DNA of 64,000 nt from Nocardioides baculatus (GTDB lineage Bacteria; Actinomycetota; Actinomycetes; Propionibacteriales; Nocardioidaceae): assembly GCF_016735675.1 (NCBI RefSeq), contig NZ_JAERSG010000001.1, forward strand, positions 868,001-932,000, written 5' to 3'. Below are positions 25,101 through 33,822 of the stretch, piece by piece (position 1 is the stretch's first letter; the number at the start of each line of letters is the position of its first letter). The notes under the pieces are model-generated. The model did not search any database, had not been told where the DNA came from, and worked only from the letters and a program-made list of their open reading frames with translations. The translations under genes and the position numbers were made by a program.

Positions 25101-26756
25101 GTGCAGCACGTCAGACGAGCATGGGCAGCGGTCTGCCTGTTCACGACCATCGCCACCGCGGGGGCCTTCGGCACGTCGGTCGGCACGGCCGGGGCGGAGG
25201 CCGCAGCGACGGTCGCTGCGGACGGGCGACCCAACGTCGTCGTGGTGATGCTCGACGACTTCTCGATGGACCTCGTCCAGACGATGCGGTCGGTGCAGAA
25301 GATGCGCAAGGCGGGGGCGTCCTACCCGCACTCCTTCGTCACCGACACGCTGTGCTGCGTGTCGCGGTCGAGCTTCTTCACGGGCCAGTACCCCCACCAG
25401 ACCGGCGTCCTCACCAACACCAGCAACCAGGGCAGGTCGATGCTCGGCGGCTGGGCGGCCTACGCCGCCAACGGCAACCCGGAGCGCGCGTTCAACGTGC
25501 GGCTCCAGGAGTCCGGCTACACCACCGGCTTCGTGGGCAAGTTCCTCAACGAGTACGAGTGGTCGCCCGGCCGCGCGCTGCCGCCGGTGGTGCCGGGCTG
25601 GTCGACCTTCAACACCGTCTTCGGCTCGGCCTACGACGGCTGGGACTTCGCCAGCACCTCGCTCGACGGCGGCCGCCTGCGGCTGACCCAGCACGACGCA
25701 CCTCCCGCGAGCGCGAGCAACGCCGCCAAGGACAAGGCGTACGCCGGCACGGTGGCCGGCGACCTGGCGATGGACTTCCTGGCGGCCAACGAGGCCGCGG
25801 ACGCGCCGTACTTCCTGGAGGTCGCGCTCTACGCGCCCCACAACCGCACCCAGCCCGAGGGCCACTACCCCGGCGATCCGCTCTTCCCGCCGATGTTCCG
25901 CGACCGCGAGGGCGAGCGCAGCTGCGGGCGGGTGGCGTGCAGCAAGCTGACGTCCGCTGACCTCCCGGGCCTCGGCGACTCGGCGAAGGACAACCGACCG
26001 CGCACCGCGTCAGGCAAGCGGGCGCGTGCGTGGAACACGGGCTCCCCGCTGTCGAAGGCCGTGGCCGTGCGCGACCTGCGCAACCGAGCGCGGATGTCGC
26101 AGTCCGCCGACCGGCTGATCACGAAGATCCTGCGGACCGTCGGCCCGGACACCTACGTCGTGCTGACCTCCGACAACGGCTTCCACCTCGGGCAGAACGG
26201 GCTCGGCCGCGGCAAGGGGACGGCGTACGACACCGACGTGCGGGTGCCGCTGCTGGTCACCGGGCCGGGCGTCGTGCCGGGGCAGCGCAAGGAGGTCACC
26301 AGCAACATCGACCTCGCGCCGACCTTCGAGGAGCTGGCCGGGCTGGCGCCCGTGCCCTACCGCAGCGGGCTGTCGCTGGTGCCAACCTTCACGCAACCGG
26401 CGCTGGTGCGGCAGTCGTACGCCTTCCTCGAGCACACGCAGCAGACCCTGACCGGCGGTGATCCCGACGCGGCCTTCAGCGGCCCGGAGCTCGACCGGAT
26501 CCCGTCCTACACCGCGGTGCGCAGCCGGCTCGCGCTGCTCGTGCGGCTCGACCTCGACCCGCGGAGCAAGCGCACGTCGTGGGGCTACGAGTACTACAGC
26601 TATCGCCAGGACCGCTGGGAGCGGCGCAACGCCTTCGCCAGCCCGAGGCGGAAGCCCGAGGTCGACCTGCTGATGGCCAAGCTGGCCGCCTTCGACCAGT
26701 GCCGAGAGGTCCGTGCCCAGCCGGTCTCCGAGGCGTGTCGCCGCCTGCGCTCCTAG
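25101..26756 (+). CDS. Secreted sulfatase-family hydrolase
   Basis: 551 residues with a signal peptide (about 1-36, ending TAGAEAAA). RPNVVVVMLDDFSMDLV is the N-terminal metal-binding segment. The formylglycine site reads TLCCVSRSSFFTGQYPHQTGV, with Cys85 the residue to be oxidised; the usual Pro of CxPSR is Val here. FVGKFLNEYEW and VVLTSDNGFHLGQNGLGRGKGTAYD complete the active site (Asp-Asn metal ligands, Lys). Sulfatases hydrolyse sulfate esters of sugars or lipids; similar sequences also act as phosphonate or phosphodiester hydrolases. The GTG start has GGGGGAG upstream. A formylglycine-generating enzyme would be needed and is not in this window. Confidence 0.88.
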   Translation: MQHVRRAWAAVCLFTTIATAGAFGTSVGTAGAEAAATVAADGRPNVVVVMLDDFSMDLVQTMRSVQKMRKAGASYPHSFVTDTLCCVSRSSFFTGQYPHQTGVLTNTSNQGRSMLGGWAAYAANGNPERAFNVRLQESGYTTGFVGKFLNEYEWSPGRALPPVVPGWSTFNTVFGSAYDGWDFASTSLDGGRLRLTQHDAPPASASNAAKDKAYAGTVAGDLAMDFLAANEAADAPYFLEVALYAPHNRTQPEGHYPGDPLFPPMFRDREGERSCGRVACSKLTSADLPGLGDSAKDNRPRTASGKRARAWNTGSPLSKAVAVRDLRNRARMSQSADRLITKILRTVGPDTYVVLTSDNGFHLGQNGLGRGKGTAYDTDVRVPLLVTGPGVVPGQRKEVTSNIDLAPTFEELAGLAPVPYRSGLSLVPTFTQPALVRQSYAFLEHTQQTLTGGDPDAAFSGPELDRIPSYTAVRSRLALLVRLDLDPRSKRTSWGYEYYSYRQDRWERRNAFASPRRKPEVDLLMAKLAAFDQCREVRAQPVSEACRRLRS

Positions 26757-26760
26757 CACT

Positions 26761-26920
26761 GATGACTGAGGCCCCGGCGTCGTGCAGGCGAGCGGCGCTC
26801 AGCGCCGCGCTCGCAAGGCGCCGGAGCGATGTCGTACCGGATCGTCCTTCGAGCGACGGCAACGCAGCGAGCGTGGATGCTGAGCGTCGCGGAGCGCGCG
26901 ACGCCGGGGCCTCACTCATC
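26761..26920. repeat. 160-bp element with 22-bp terminal inverted repeats (MITE-like)
   Basis: The ends 26761-26782 and 26899-26920 are inverted copies of each other with one mismatch in 22 nt. The interior (116 bp) has further GC-rich dyads (around 26788-26815). It fills nearly all the space between the sulfatase stop and the next gene. It could be a small non-autonomous mobile element or an unusually large terminator. The right end abuts the TAGGGT -10 box of the following gene. Confidence 0.6.
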
Positions 26921-26926
26921 TAGGGT
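26921..26926 (+). promoter_or_regulatory. -10 box of probable leaderless PabA-like mRNA
   Basis: TAGGGT, 7 nt before GTG 26934, immediately after the inverted-repeat element. Confidence 0.5.
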
Positions 26927-26933
26927 CTGGCGC

Positions 26934-27494
26934 GTGACGCCGGACGTGATCGTGGTCGACCACCACGACTCCTACACGTGGAACCTGGTGCACCTCGTCG
27001 CCGCGGTGACCGGCGTCCTGCCGCGCGTGGTCGAGCACGACGAGGTGGAGCCCGCGGACGTGCTGCGCCACTCCCACGTCGTGCTGTCGCCGGGCCCCGG
27101 CCATCCGGCCGTGGCCTCCGACTTCGCCGTGGGGACGGCGGTCCTGCTCGACGGGTCGCGCCCGGTGCTCGGGGTCTGCCTGGGCATGCAGGGCCTGGTG
27201 ACGGCGTACGGCGGCGAGGTCGCGCGCCTGGCTCCCGCGCACGGGGACGTCGCGACGATCCGCCACGACGGCGAGGGCGTGTTCTCCGGCCTGCCGCAGG
27301 ACTTCGACGCCGTGCGCTACCACTCGCTCGGCGCGGTCGCCCTCCCTGCGACGCTCGTCGCGACGGCGTGGAGCGAGGACGGCGTCGTGATGGGCGTCCG
27401 GCACGTCGACCTGCCGCTCGAGGGTGTGCAGTTCCACCCCGAGTCCATCCTGTCGGAGCACGGCGCCGAGCTGGTCGGGAACTTCCTCTCGTGA
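26934..27494 (+). CDS. Glutamine amidotransferase component (PabA/TrpG-like)
   Basis: A 186-residue class I amidotransferase. VVDHHDSYTWNLVHLV opens it, VLSPGPGHP is the oxyanion region, the nucleophile Cys82 is in VLGVCLGMQG, and His168/Glu170 are in QFHPESIL. It supplies ammonia from glutamine to the chorismate enzyme encoded by the next gene, whose GTG overlaps this stop by 4 nt. The product is 4-amino-4-deoxychorismate (folate) or anthranilate; the partner's PabB-like features favour the former. The start GTG 26934 sits 7 nt after a -10 box. Confidence 0.88.
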   Translation: MTPDVIVVDHHDSYTWNLVHLVAAVTGVLPRVVEHDEVEPADVLRHSHVVLSPGPGHPAVASDFAVGTAVLLDGSRPVLGVCLGMQGLVTAYGGEVARLAPAHGDVATIRHDGEGVFSGLPQDFDAVRYHSLGAVALPATLVATAWSEDGVVMGVRHVDLPLEGVQFHPESILSEHGAELVGNFLS

Positions 27495-28762
27495 GCGACG
27501 AAGCCACCGAGTTCTTCCTCGACGTCGCGGCCCAGCACGAGCGGTGCTTCTGGCTCGACGGCGGCGGCGCGCGCGAGTGGTCGGGCCGCCGCTCGATCAT
27601 CGGGTGGCTCGCCGACCACAACGAGTCGCTCTCGTGGTCGGCGGCGCGACGTGAGGTGACCCTCCACGTCGGCGGGGCGTCGACGGTCGTGGGCGACGAC
27701 ATCTTCGCCGTGCTCGAGGCGCGGATGCGTTCCGGCGAGCAGTGGTTCGGCTACCTCGGCTACGCCTCCCGCGCCGACCTCCCCGCCTCGCCCGACCCGT
27801 GGCTGCCCGACGCGGTCTGGATGCGCCCGACGGCGGTGCGAGTGTTCGAGCACCCGCAGCCCGTGCATGAGTCCCCGCACGTGCGGGGAGTCCGTCACTT
27901 GGAGGCCGTTGCAACCCCCTCCAAGAGTCCGACTCGCCCTCCAAGTCCCGTCCCGGCGGAGTACGCAGCCGCGTTCGCCCGCGTCCAGGAGCACCTCCAC
28001 GCGGGCAACTCCTACGAGGTCAACCTCACCCATCGGCTGAGCATCACTGACGACCTCGACCCGGTGACGGCGTACCTCCGGCTGCGCGAGCTCAACCCCG
28101 CGCCGTACAGCGGGTTCCTCCAGCACGACGTCGACGGCGCGCGCGCCTGGCTGCTGTCGAGCTCGCCGGAGCGGTACGCGCTGGTGACCCCCGACCGGCA
28201 CCTCGAGACCAAGCCGATCAAGGGCACCACCCCGCGCGGCGCGACGCCGGCGGAGGACGAGCTCCTGCGGACGCGGCTGGCCACGGAGAGCAAGACGCGC
28301 GCCGAGAACCTGATGATCGTCGACCTGCTGCGCAACGACCTGTCGATGGTCTGCGAGGTCGGCTCCGTCGAGGTGCCTGCGCTCATGCAGGTCGAGTCCT
28401 ACGCATCGGTCCACCAGCTCGTGTCGACGGTGCGCGGCCGCCTCCGCGACGACGTCACGACCGTCGGCGCGCTGCGGGCGCTCTTCCCGGCGGGCTCGAT
28501 GACGGGCGCGCCCAAGCTCCGCACGATGGAGATCATCGACGAGGTCGAGTCGACACCGCGTGGGGTGTACGCCGGCGCCTTCGGCTGGATCAGCGGCGAC
28601 GGCCCGGCCGACCTCGGGGTGGTCATCCGGTCGCTGACGACCGACGGCGGCGGGACCTGGCGGCTCGGCACGGGCGGTGGGATCACCGTCCGCTCGGACG
28701 TGGACGAGGAGTGGGCGGAGTCGGAGTGGAAGGCCGAGCGGCTGCTCCGCGTCTTCGACTGA
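27491..28762 (+). CDS. pabB: Aminodeoxychorismate synthase component I (PabB-like)
   Basis: A 423-residue chorismate-utilising enzyme. The N-terminal part is short (about 1-120). The catalytic domain begins at about residue 157 (YAAAFARVQEHLHAGNSYEVNLTHRL) and has SSSPERYALV, the PIKGTTPRG motif typical of PabB, TRAENLMIVDLLRNDL and AGSMTGAPKLRTMEIIDE. The PIKGT lysine favours aminodeoxychorismate over anthranilate formation. Residues from about 126 to 152 are encoded by a copy of a palindromic repeat (27866-27946) found again after hisC, so a mobile repeat has been accepted in frame in the interdomain linker. The gene overlaps pabA by GTGA. Confidence 0.88.
   Translation: MSDEATEFFLDVAAQHERCFWLDGGGAREWSGRRSIIGWLADHNESLSWSAARREVTLHVGGASTVVGDDIFAVLEARMRSGEQWFGYLGYASRADLPASPDPWLPDAVWMRPTAVRVFEHPQPVHESPHVRGVRHLEAVATPSKSPTRPPSPVPAEYAAAFARVQEHLHAGNSYEVNLTHRLSITDDLDPVTAYLRLRELNPAPYSGFLQHDVDGARAWLLSSSPERYALVTPDRHLETKPIKGTTPRGATPAEDELLRTRLATESKTRAENLMIVDLLRNDLSMVCEVGSVEVPALMQVESYASVHQLVSTVRGRLRDDVTTVGALRALFPAGSMTGAPKLRTMEIIDEVESTPRGVYAGAFGWISGDGPADLGVVIRSLTTDGGGTWRLGTGGGITVRSDVDEEWAESEWKAERLLRVFD
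27866..27946. repeat. Palindromic repeat element, copy A, inside pabB
   Basis: Contains the perfect palindrome TCCCCGCACGTGCGGGGA (27872-27889), then CTTGGAGG/CCTCCAAG arms (27898-27905, 27918-27925) around a 12-nt loop with central TTGCAA, then a GACTCGCCCTCCAAGT tail. Copy B (35898-35982) has the same order, the same 12-nt loop length and the same TTGCAA core. Confidence 0.8.
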
Positions 28763-28780
28763 GCTTCGCACCCGAGTTCC

Positions 28781-28838
28781 ACGGTTCGTAGCCCAGATCT
28801 GGGCCACTAACCGTTGCGGTCACCGGATATCCGGTGAC
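28781..28838. terminator. Bidirectional hairpins between pabB and mprB
   Basis: ACGGTT/AACCGT arms enclose the palindrome GCCCAGATCTGGGC (28791-28804). Next comes the perfect 20-nt palindrome GTCACCGGATATCCGGTGAC (28819-28838), which contains the mprB stop codon. Suited to end transcription from both convergent genes. Confidence 0.65.
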
Positions 28839-30226
28839 TCCAGCGCCGCCCCGACCCCCGGCAGCCACAACGCGAACCGGGCCCCGCCCTCGGGCGACTC
28901 CGCCACCTCGATCCGGCCGCCGTGCCGGTCGACGACCTGCCGCACGATCGCGAGCCCGAGGCCGGAGCCGGGCATCGCGCGCGACTCCTCGGAGCGGAAG
29001 AACCGCTCGAAGATGTGGGGCCGGTCGGCCTCGGCGACACCGTCGCCCTGGTCGTCGACGACGAGCGTGCCGTCGGTGAGCCGGACGGTCACGGTGCCGT
29101 CGGAGGGGCTCCACTTCGCGGCGTTGTCGAGGAGGTTCGTCACCGCGCGCTCGAGGCTGCTGGAGTCGCCCACGACGAGCCACGGCTCGGTCGCCACGTC
29201 GAAGGCGATGCCCTGCGCGCGGCGGCGTACGCGCGTCACGGCGCGGTCGACGACGTCGGCCAGGTCGACCTGCGCGACGACGTGGGTCATTGGCTCGTCG
29301 CGGGCGAGCTCGACGAGGTCACCGACGAGTGCGCTGAGCTCCTCGATCTGGCCGCGCACGTCGTCGAGCAGCTCGAGCCGCGCCTCGGCGGGGAGCGCCG
29401 TGTTGCCCTCGGCCTGACGCAGCAGGTCGAGGTTGGTGCGCAGCGACGTGAGCGGCGTGCGGAGCTCGTGGCTCGCGTCGGCGACCAGCCGACGCTGACG
29501 GTCGCGCGAGGCGCCGAGCGCCAGCAGCATCTGGTTGAACGCCGTCGCGAGACGCGCGACCTCGTCGTCGCCCTCGACCCGCAGCGGCGCGAGGTCCTCG
29601 GTCTCGGCGATGCGTTCCACGACCTGGGTGAGCCGGCGGACGGGTCTCAGGCCGTTGCGCGCGACGAGCCATCCCGCGAGCATCGCGGCCAGCACGCCGA
29701 GTGCGCCGAACACGAAGAGGACGCCGCCGAGCTTGCCCAGCGTGCGCTCGGTCTCGGTCAGCGGCTGCGCCAGGATCAGCGCCTGGCCGCTCCCCGCGCG
29801 GACGGTCGCGACGCGGTAGCGCTCGCCCTCCTCCGTGACGAGCGTGCGCACGACCGACTCGCGCTGCCCTGTGACGACCGTGTACTCCGGCTCGCCGAGG
29901 CTGAACGTCGGGATCGCGGTGCCGGACATGCCGCGGCCCTCGGAGTTGATCAGGATGATCCGCACGTCCGCGGCGCCGAGGACCCACAGCGGCACGTCGC
30001 CGGCCGCGATCGCCGACAGCGTCGTGTCGCTGGTGGCCTTGTGGGCGCGGTTGAGCAGCGACTGGTCGAGGGAGCTGATGAGCTGCTGGCGCATCACGAC
30101 GTACGCCGTCAGCGACAGGATCGCGATCGACACCCCGAGCGCCAGCGTGGTGAGGACCGCGACGCGCGACGCCAGCGAGCGGCGGTAGTGCCACCGCCCC
30201 TGGGCGAGGGCCTCCTCGGGCCTCAT
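28820..30226 (-). CDS. mprB: MprB-like sensor histidine kinase
   Basis: 468 residues: membrane helix at about 20-42, an extracytoplasmic sensor loop (about 43-165), a second helix (LGGVLFVFGALGVLAAMLAGWLV), HAMP (NGLRPVRRLTQVVERI), a HisKA H-box DASHELRTPLTSLRTNLDLL (His phosphorylation site), and a HATPase with NLLDNAAKWSP, DQGDGV and GSGLGLAIVRQVVDRHGG. The H-box and layout match mycobacterial MprB, an envelope-stress kinase. It follows the regulator gene by 28 nt. Unlike mycobacteria, no HtrA/PepD protease gene follows. Confidence 0.9.
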   Translation of the reverse strand: MRPEEALAQGRWHYRRSLASRVAVLTTLALGVSIAILSLTAYVVMRQQLISSLDQSLLNRAHKATSDTTLSAIAAGDVPLWVLGAADVRIILINSEGRGMSGTAIPTFSLGEPEYTVVTGQRESVVRTLVTEEGERYRVATVRAGSGQALILAQPLTETERTLGKLGGVLFVFGALGVLAAMLAGWLVARNGLRPVRRLTQVVERIAETEDLAPLRVEGDDEVARLATAFNQMLLALGASRDRQRRLVADASHELRTPLTSLRTNLDLLRQAEGNTALPAEARLELLDDVRGQIEELSALVGDLVELARDEPMTHVVAQVDLADVVDRAVTRVRRRAQGIAFDVATEPWLVVGDSSSLERAVTNLLDNAAKWSPSDGTVTVRLTDGTLVVDDQGDGVAEADRPHIFERFFRSEESRAMPGSGLGLAIVRQVVDRHGGRIEVAESPEGGARFALWLPGVGAALESPDIR

Positions 30227-30254
30227 CGCGTCGTCATCCGAGGTCCGTGGTGGC

Positions 30255-30950
30255 TCATGCTTCCTTCAGGACGTAGCCGACGCCGCGCACCGTCTGGATC
30301 AGCCGCGACTCGCCCTCGGCCTCGGTCTTGCGGCGCAGGTAGCCGACGTAGACCTCGAGCGAGTTGGCGCTCGTCGGGAAGTCGTAGCCCCACACCTCCT
30401 CGAGGATGAACGACCGGTCGAGCACCCGGCGAGGCCGCCGCAGGAACATCTCGAGCAGCGTGAACTCCGTACGGGTCAGCTCGATCGGCCGCCCGCCCCG
30501 GGTGACGTCGCGGCTCGAGACGTCCATCGTGAGGTCGGCGAAGCTGAGCACCTCGCCGTCCCCCTCGGCGTCAGGCACGACGCGCCGCAGCAGGGCGCGC
30601 AGGCGAGCGAGCAGCTCCTCGAGCGCGAACGGCTTGGTGAGGTAGTCGTCGGCCCCGGCGTCGAGGCCCTCGACCCGGTCGCCGACCGCGTCGCGTGCGG
30701 TGAGCACCAGGATCGGTACGTCGTTGCCGGCCGTGCGCAGCGCCCGCGTCGTCTCGATCCCGTCGAGCCGAGGCATCATCACGTCGATCACCACCACGTC
30801 GGGGTGGTGCGAGCCGACCGCGACCAGACCCTCGGCCCCGTCAGCCGCGAGCACGACGTCGTAGCCGTTGAACTCCAGCGACCGGCGCAGCGAGTCGCGC
30901 ACCGCGCGGTCGTCGTCGACGACGAGCACGCGGGGCTTGGTCTCGGTCAC
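30255..30950 (-). CDS. mprA: MprA-like OmpR-family response regulator
   Basis: 231 residues. The receiver domain starts [28 protein letters not shown], with phospho-acceptor Asp in [19 protein letters not shown] and [20 protein letters not shown]. The winged-helix output is [51 protein letters not shown]. The linker and the [23 protein letters not shown] stretch closely match mycobacterial MprA, which controls envelope-stress sigma factors. GTG 30950 has TGAGG upstream. The next divergent gene has a TAGGGT box about 110 bp away. Confidence 0.92.
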   Translation of the reverse strand: MTETKPRVLVVDDDRAVRDSLRRSLEFNGYDVVLAADGAEGLVAVGSHHPDVVVIDVMMPRLDGIETTRALRTAGNDVPILVLTARDAVGDRVEGLDAGADDYLTKPFALEELLARLRALLRRVVPDAEGDGEVLSFADLTMDVSSRDVTRGGRPIELTRTEFTLLEMFLRRPRRVLDRSFILEEVWGYDFPTSANSLEVYVGYLRRKTEAEGESRLIQTVRGVGYVLKEA

Positions 30951-31055
30951 AGCCTCATCACGTGCGTAAGGATGCCACCGGCGCCTGAGCGCTGGCTGAG
31001 ATCCACAAGTCCTGTCGCAGTCCCGGAAGAGCCGATGCCATGCGCGATGCGCGCC

Positions 31056-31061
31056 TAGGGT
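31056..31061 (+). promoter_or_regulatory. -10 box for the 31116-32413 gene pair
   Basis: TAGGGT about 55 bp before GTG 31116. This would give a short leader with the GAGGGGA ribosome site. Confidence 0.4.
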
Positions 31062-31115
31062 GTGTGGCGGAGGCCGACGGGGGACTCCGACGGGTGGGGT
31101 GAGGGGACCGCAGCT

Positions 31116-31835
31116 GTGACGACGAACGATGACAACCTCGACTTCCTCAGCGCCGTGATGGCGCACACCAAGGAAGCGGCAGGACTGCCGCCGGGCTGGG
31201 GCGACGTACACGTCCCACTCAGCCCCGAGGAGGAGTTGGAGGATGCACCGCGTCCGCCCCGGCTCCGTACTGGCATGACCACGGCTGAGCTCTTGCCGTA
31301 CGGCGACAGAGTGACGACGCCGGACGGGCGCGAGCTGCGCCTCGAACGGCTCACGTGCCCGCCGATCCAGGCACCCGGGCACGGTATCGACGTATGTGAC
31401 CCCGCGTCGCTGGAGTGGCAGGGGCAGCCGATCTCCGTCGAACTTCGCGGCACGGCCCAACCGGTCGAGGTGGCCGTGCTGCGGCACGCCACCCCTCGCG
31501 GCGATCTGATCCAGCCTGTGATGGCCGTGGTCGGGACCTTCTCGAAGAACACGTTGTGGGTCGAGTTCCCTGTGGCCGGGATCCGGCTCTCGATCGACGC
31601 GGGCTGCGGTGCATTCATCGCCCGGGGGCAGGTGGCTGCCGTGGCCGAGAGGATCGAGACATTGCTGCCGTCTGTCCGCGACGCCGGGCTGTTGGCGGTC
31701 GAGGTCGACAGCGCCGTGGTCGGTGCCTTGTTCGAGAGCGGTGACGGACCAGGGGGCTACGAGGTGATGCTCGGTCGAGGACAGGGCGGTCGCCCGACCG
31801 CCCTCCTGGTCGACCTGCGCGTGCTGCCACGCTGA
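31116..31835 (+). CDS. Uncharacterised protein, DUF4241-like
   Basis: A 239-residue soluble protein. The central and C-terminal part ([48 protein letters not shown]) resembles DUF4241 proteins in having a small all-beta segment with a DAGCGAF-like turn; the match is weak. GTG 31116 is preferred because of GAGGGGA upstream. The stop overlaps the ATG of the next gene by one base, so the two are translationally coupled. Both protein types turn up as immunity or accessory genes around polymorphic toxins, but no toxin gene is visible here. Confidence 0.6.
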   Translation: MTTNDDNLDFLSAVMAHTKEAAGLPPGWGDVHVPLSPEEELEDAPRPPRLRTGMTTAELLPYGDRVTTPDGRELRLERLTCPPIQAPGHGIDVCDPASLEWQGQPISVELRGTAQPVEVAVLRHATPRGDLIQPVMAVVGTFSKNTLWVEFPVAGIRLSIDAGCGAFIARGQVAAVAERIETLLPSVRDAGLLAVEVDSAVVGALFESGDGPGGYEVMLGRGQGGRPTALLVDLRVLPR

Positions 31836-32413
31836 TGGAGTCGTTCCGGTCCCTCTTGGATGCCGTCGCTGACCGCGGTCTTCCGGACGACCTCCTGGCG
31901 CCCGGCCGATCGGTCACGGCGTCCGATGTCCCGGGAGTCGTCGCAGCCGTGTACGAGCAGGCCGACGGCGTGGATCGAGCAGCGTTCCAGCAGCGCTACT
32001 GGGGCCTACCTGCCGAGCTGATGCCGATGTCCGAGTTCCTTGGCGAGCAGCACGCGCGCGAGGTGATCGCGATGCACACGAGCGTCGCTGCTCGCCTCGG
32101 AGGCGTCGATCCCTATTGGTCGGACACGTGGTGGCCGCTGCTGACGGCTTCCCCCAAGGACGTCGTGGCGGTCGACCGGGGCACCGGCGAGGTCTGGTTC
32201 TCGTACAGCGAGGCCGAGATCAAGGAGGTCATCGCGCCGTCGTTGGAGGCGTACTGGTCGGGGTGCGCCCGCTGGGTGCAGAACTTCACGTTCGACACCT
32301 CCGAGGGTCTCTGGAACCCGGTCGAGCGTTACAGGGGATGTGAGGGCCCGTGGAGCCCGAACGACCTCGGCACGGGCACGTCGAGCACGCAGTTCCCGAT
32401 GCTCGGCACGTAA
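31835..32413 (+). CDS. SMI1/KNR4 (SUKH)-like protein
   Basis: 192 residues. The middle portion ([54 protein letters not shown]) follows the SUKH pattern: a helix, W/Y-rich turn, hydrophobic strand ending in an acidic residue and a C-terminal helix. SUKH proteins are typically immunity proteins or regulators that bind partner proteins. The gene starts on the stop codon of the previous gene (TGATG). It converges on the fructosamine kinase gene with a 4-bp gap. Family assignment is moderate. Confidence 0.55.
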   Translation: MESFRSLLDAVADRGLPDDLLAPGRSVTASDVPGVVAAVYEQADGVDRAAFQQRYWGLPAELMPMSEFLGEQHAREVIAMHTSVAARLGGVDPYWSDTWWPLLTASPKDVVAVDRGTGEVWFSYSEAEIKEVIAPSLEAYWSGCARWVQNFTFDTSEGLWNPVERYRGCEGPWSPNDLGTGTSSTQFPMLGT

Positions 32414-32417
32414 CGGC

Positions 32418-33281
32418 TCAGAGGTAGCGCGTCGCGATCGCACCGGCGCGGGCGCCGTAGCTGCCGCCGAACATGCAGGCGTGCACGAGCAGCGGGAACA
32501 GCTGGTAGAGGCCGAGGCGGTCCTCCCAGCCGTCGGCGAGCGGGTGCGCCTCGTCGTAGGCCGCGACCACGCGGGGCAGGTGGGTGAGGCCGAAGAGGTG
32601 CAGCATCGCGAGGTCGACCTCGCGGTGGCCGCCGTAGGCCGCGGGGTCGATGACGTGGATGGCGAGGTCCTGGCCCCAGAGGCAGTTGCCGTTCCAGAGG
32701 TCGCCGTGGAGCCGGGACGGGGCCTCGTCGGGGACGAGCTCGGTCAGTCGGCCCACGACCCCCTCGACGACGGCCGCGTCGCCGTCGGTGATCGCGCCGC
32801 GGTCGCGCGCGAGCTTGAGGTAGGGGAGCAGGCGGCGCACGGCGTAGAACTCCGCCCACGAACCCGCCGTGGTGTTGGGGAGCGGCAGCCGGCCGATGAA
32901 GCCGTCGTGGTCGAGGCCCCAGGCATCGGCGCCGGCGGCGTGCGTGCGCGCCAGCTGCTGGCCGAACGTCGCGGCCGCCTCGGCGGGGGTCTTCGAGCCC
33001 TGCTCGACCCACGCGAGGATCACGCAGTCGCTCGCCGCGGCGAGCACCTCCGGAACGGGTACGCCGCCCTCGACCTCGGACAGCCAGCGCAGGCCGGCCG
33101 CCTCCGCCTCGAAGAAGCCCTCGGGCGCGTGCGGCAGCGTCTTCATCAGGGCCGTCTGGCCGGAGGACAGCCGCAGCCGGGTCGCGGTGGCGATGTCGCC
33201 GCCCGCGACGGGCGAGGTCGCGACGACGGACGCCCCGAGGAGCTCCTCGGCGCGTCGGGCCGCCAGTGGCTGACGAGCCAT
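32418..33281 (-). CDS. Fructosamine kinase family protein
   Basis: A 287-residue protein kinase-like fold of the fructosamine-3-kinase family. ALMKTLPHAPEGFFEAEAAGLRWL provides the Lys/Glu pair, RTHAAGADAWGLDHDGFIGRLPLPN is a family signature, RLHGDLWNGNCLWG is the catalytic loop and AIHVIDPAAYGGHREVDLAML the metal-binding Asp segment. It phosphorylates glycated amines so that they decompose, repairing early glycation damage. Its ATG overlaps the stop of the phosphatase gene by one base, pairing a repair kinase with a low-molecular-weight phosphatase. Confidence 0.9.
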   Translation of the reverse strand: MARQPLAARRAEELLGASVVATSPVAGGDIATATRLRLSSGQTALMKTLPHAPEGFFEAEAAGLRWLSEVEGGVPVPEVLAAASDCVILAWVEQGSKTPAEAAATFGQQLARTHAAGADAWGLDHDGFIGRLPLPNTTAGSWAEFYAVRRLLPYLKLARDRGAITDGDAAVVEGVVGRLTELVPDEAPSRLHGDLWNGNCLWGQDLAIHVIDPAAYGGHREVDLAMLHLFGLTHLPRVVAAYDEAHPLADGWEDRLGLYQLFPLLVHACMFGGSYGARAGAIATRYL

Positions 33282-33817
33282 CAGGCGTGGTCCCCGACCC
33301 GGCCCGCCCCGGCCGCCGCCAGCGCATCGGGGAGGGCACGCACGATGGCGTCGCTCGTGCGCTCGACCATGGCCAGCACCTCCTCGAAGCCGTCGCTCCC
33401 ACCGTAGTACGGGTCCGGGACCTCACCACCGGGTCCGACCGGATCGAGGTCGCGGAACAGCCCGACCCGGTCCGTGCGCCCGCCCACGTCGGCGAGGTTC
33501 TGCTCGTCCATCACGAGCACCAGGTCGTACGCCTCGGGCCACGTCGCGTCGTACTGCCGGGCGCGGTGCCGCGTCGGGTCGTAGCCCGCGGCCGCCAGTG
33601 TGGCGGCCGCCCGCTCGTCCATCGGGTGGCCGACGTGCCAGCCGCCGGTGCCGGACGAGGCGACCTCGACGCGGTCGTCGAGACCGGCGTCGGCGACCCG
33701 GCGCTCGAGGACGACGTGGGCCGTGGGCGAGCGGCAGATGTTGCCGAGGCAGACCAGGGCGATGCGGTAGCTGCCCGGGGTGCGGGGCGGCGGAAGGCGG
33801 GATGGGAGGTGCGGCAC
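33281..33817 (-). CDS. Low-molecular-weight protein-tyrosine phosphatase
   Basis: 178 residues. The P-loop VCLGNICRSPTAHVVL has the CxxxxCRS pattern (written C-L-G-N-I-C-R-S), and the general-acid aspartate is in the DPYYGG loop near the C-terminus. Such enzymes dephosphorylate tyrosine residues or, in this genomic context, possibly sugar-phosphate adducts. GTG 33817 begins 5 nt after the stop of the holin-like gene and has GAGG upstream. The three genes 34212 to 32418 form one tightly spaced minus-strand operon. Confidence 0.9.
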   Translation of the reverse strand: MPHLPSRLPPPRTPGSYRIALVCLGNICRSPTAHVVLERRVADAGLDDRVEVASSGTGGWHVGHPMDERAAATLAAAGYDPTRHRARQYDATWPEAYDLVLVMDEQNLADVGGRTDRVGLFRDLDPVGPGGEVPDPYYGGSDGFEEVLAMVERTSDAIVRALPDALAAAGAGRVGDHA

Positions 33818-33822
33818 CGGCC

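Noticed and set aside
23079..28762. Phenazine biosynthetic cluster
   Set aside because: Only a PhzE-like enzyme is present; neighbours are an epimerase, a sulfatase and a PabA/PabB pair, with no PhzA/B, D, F or G homologues.
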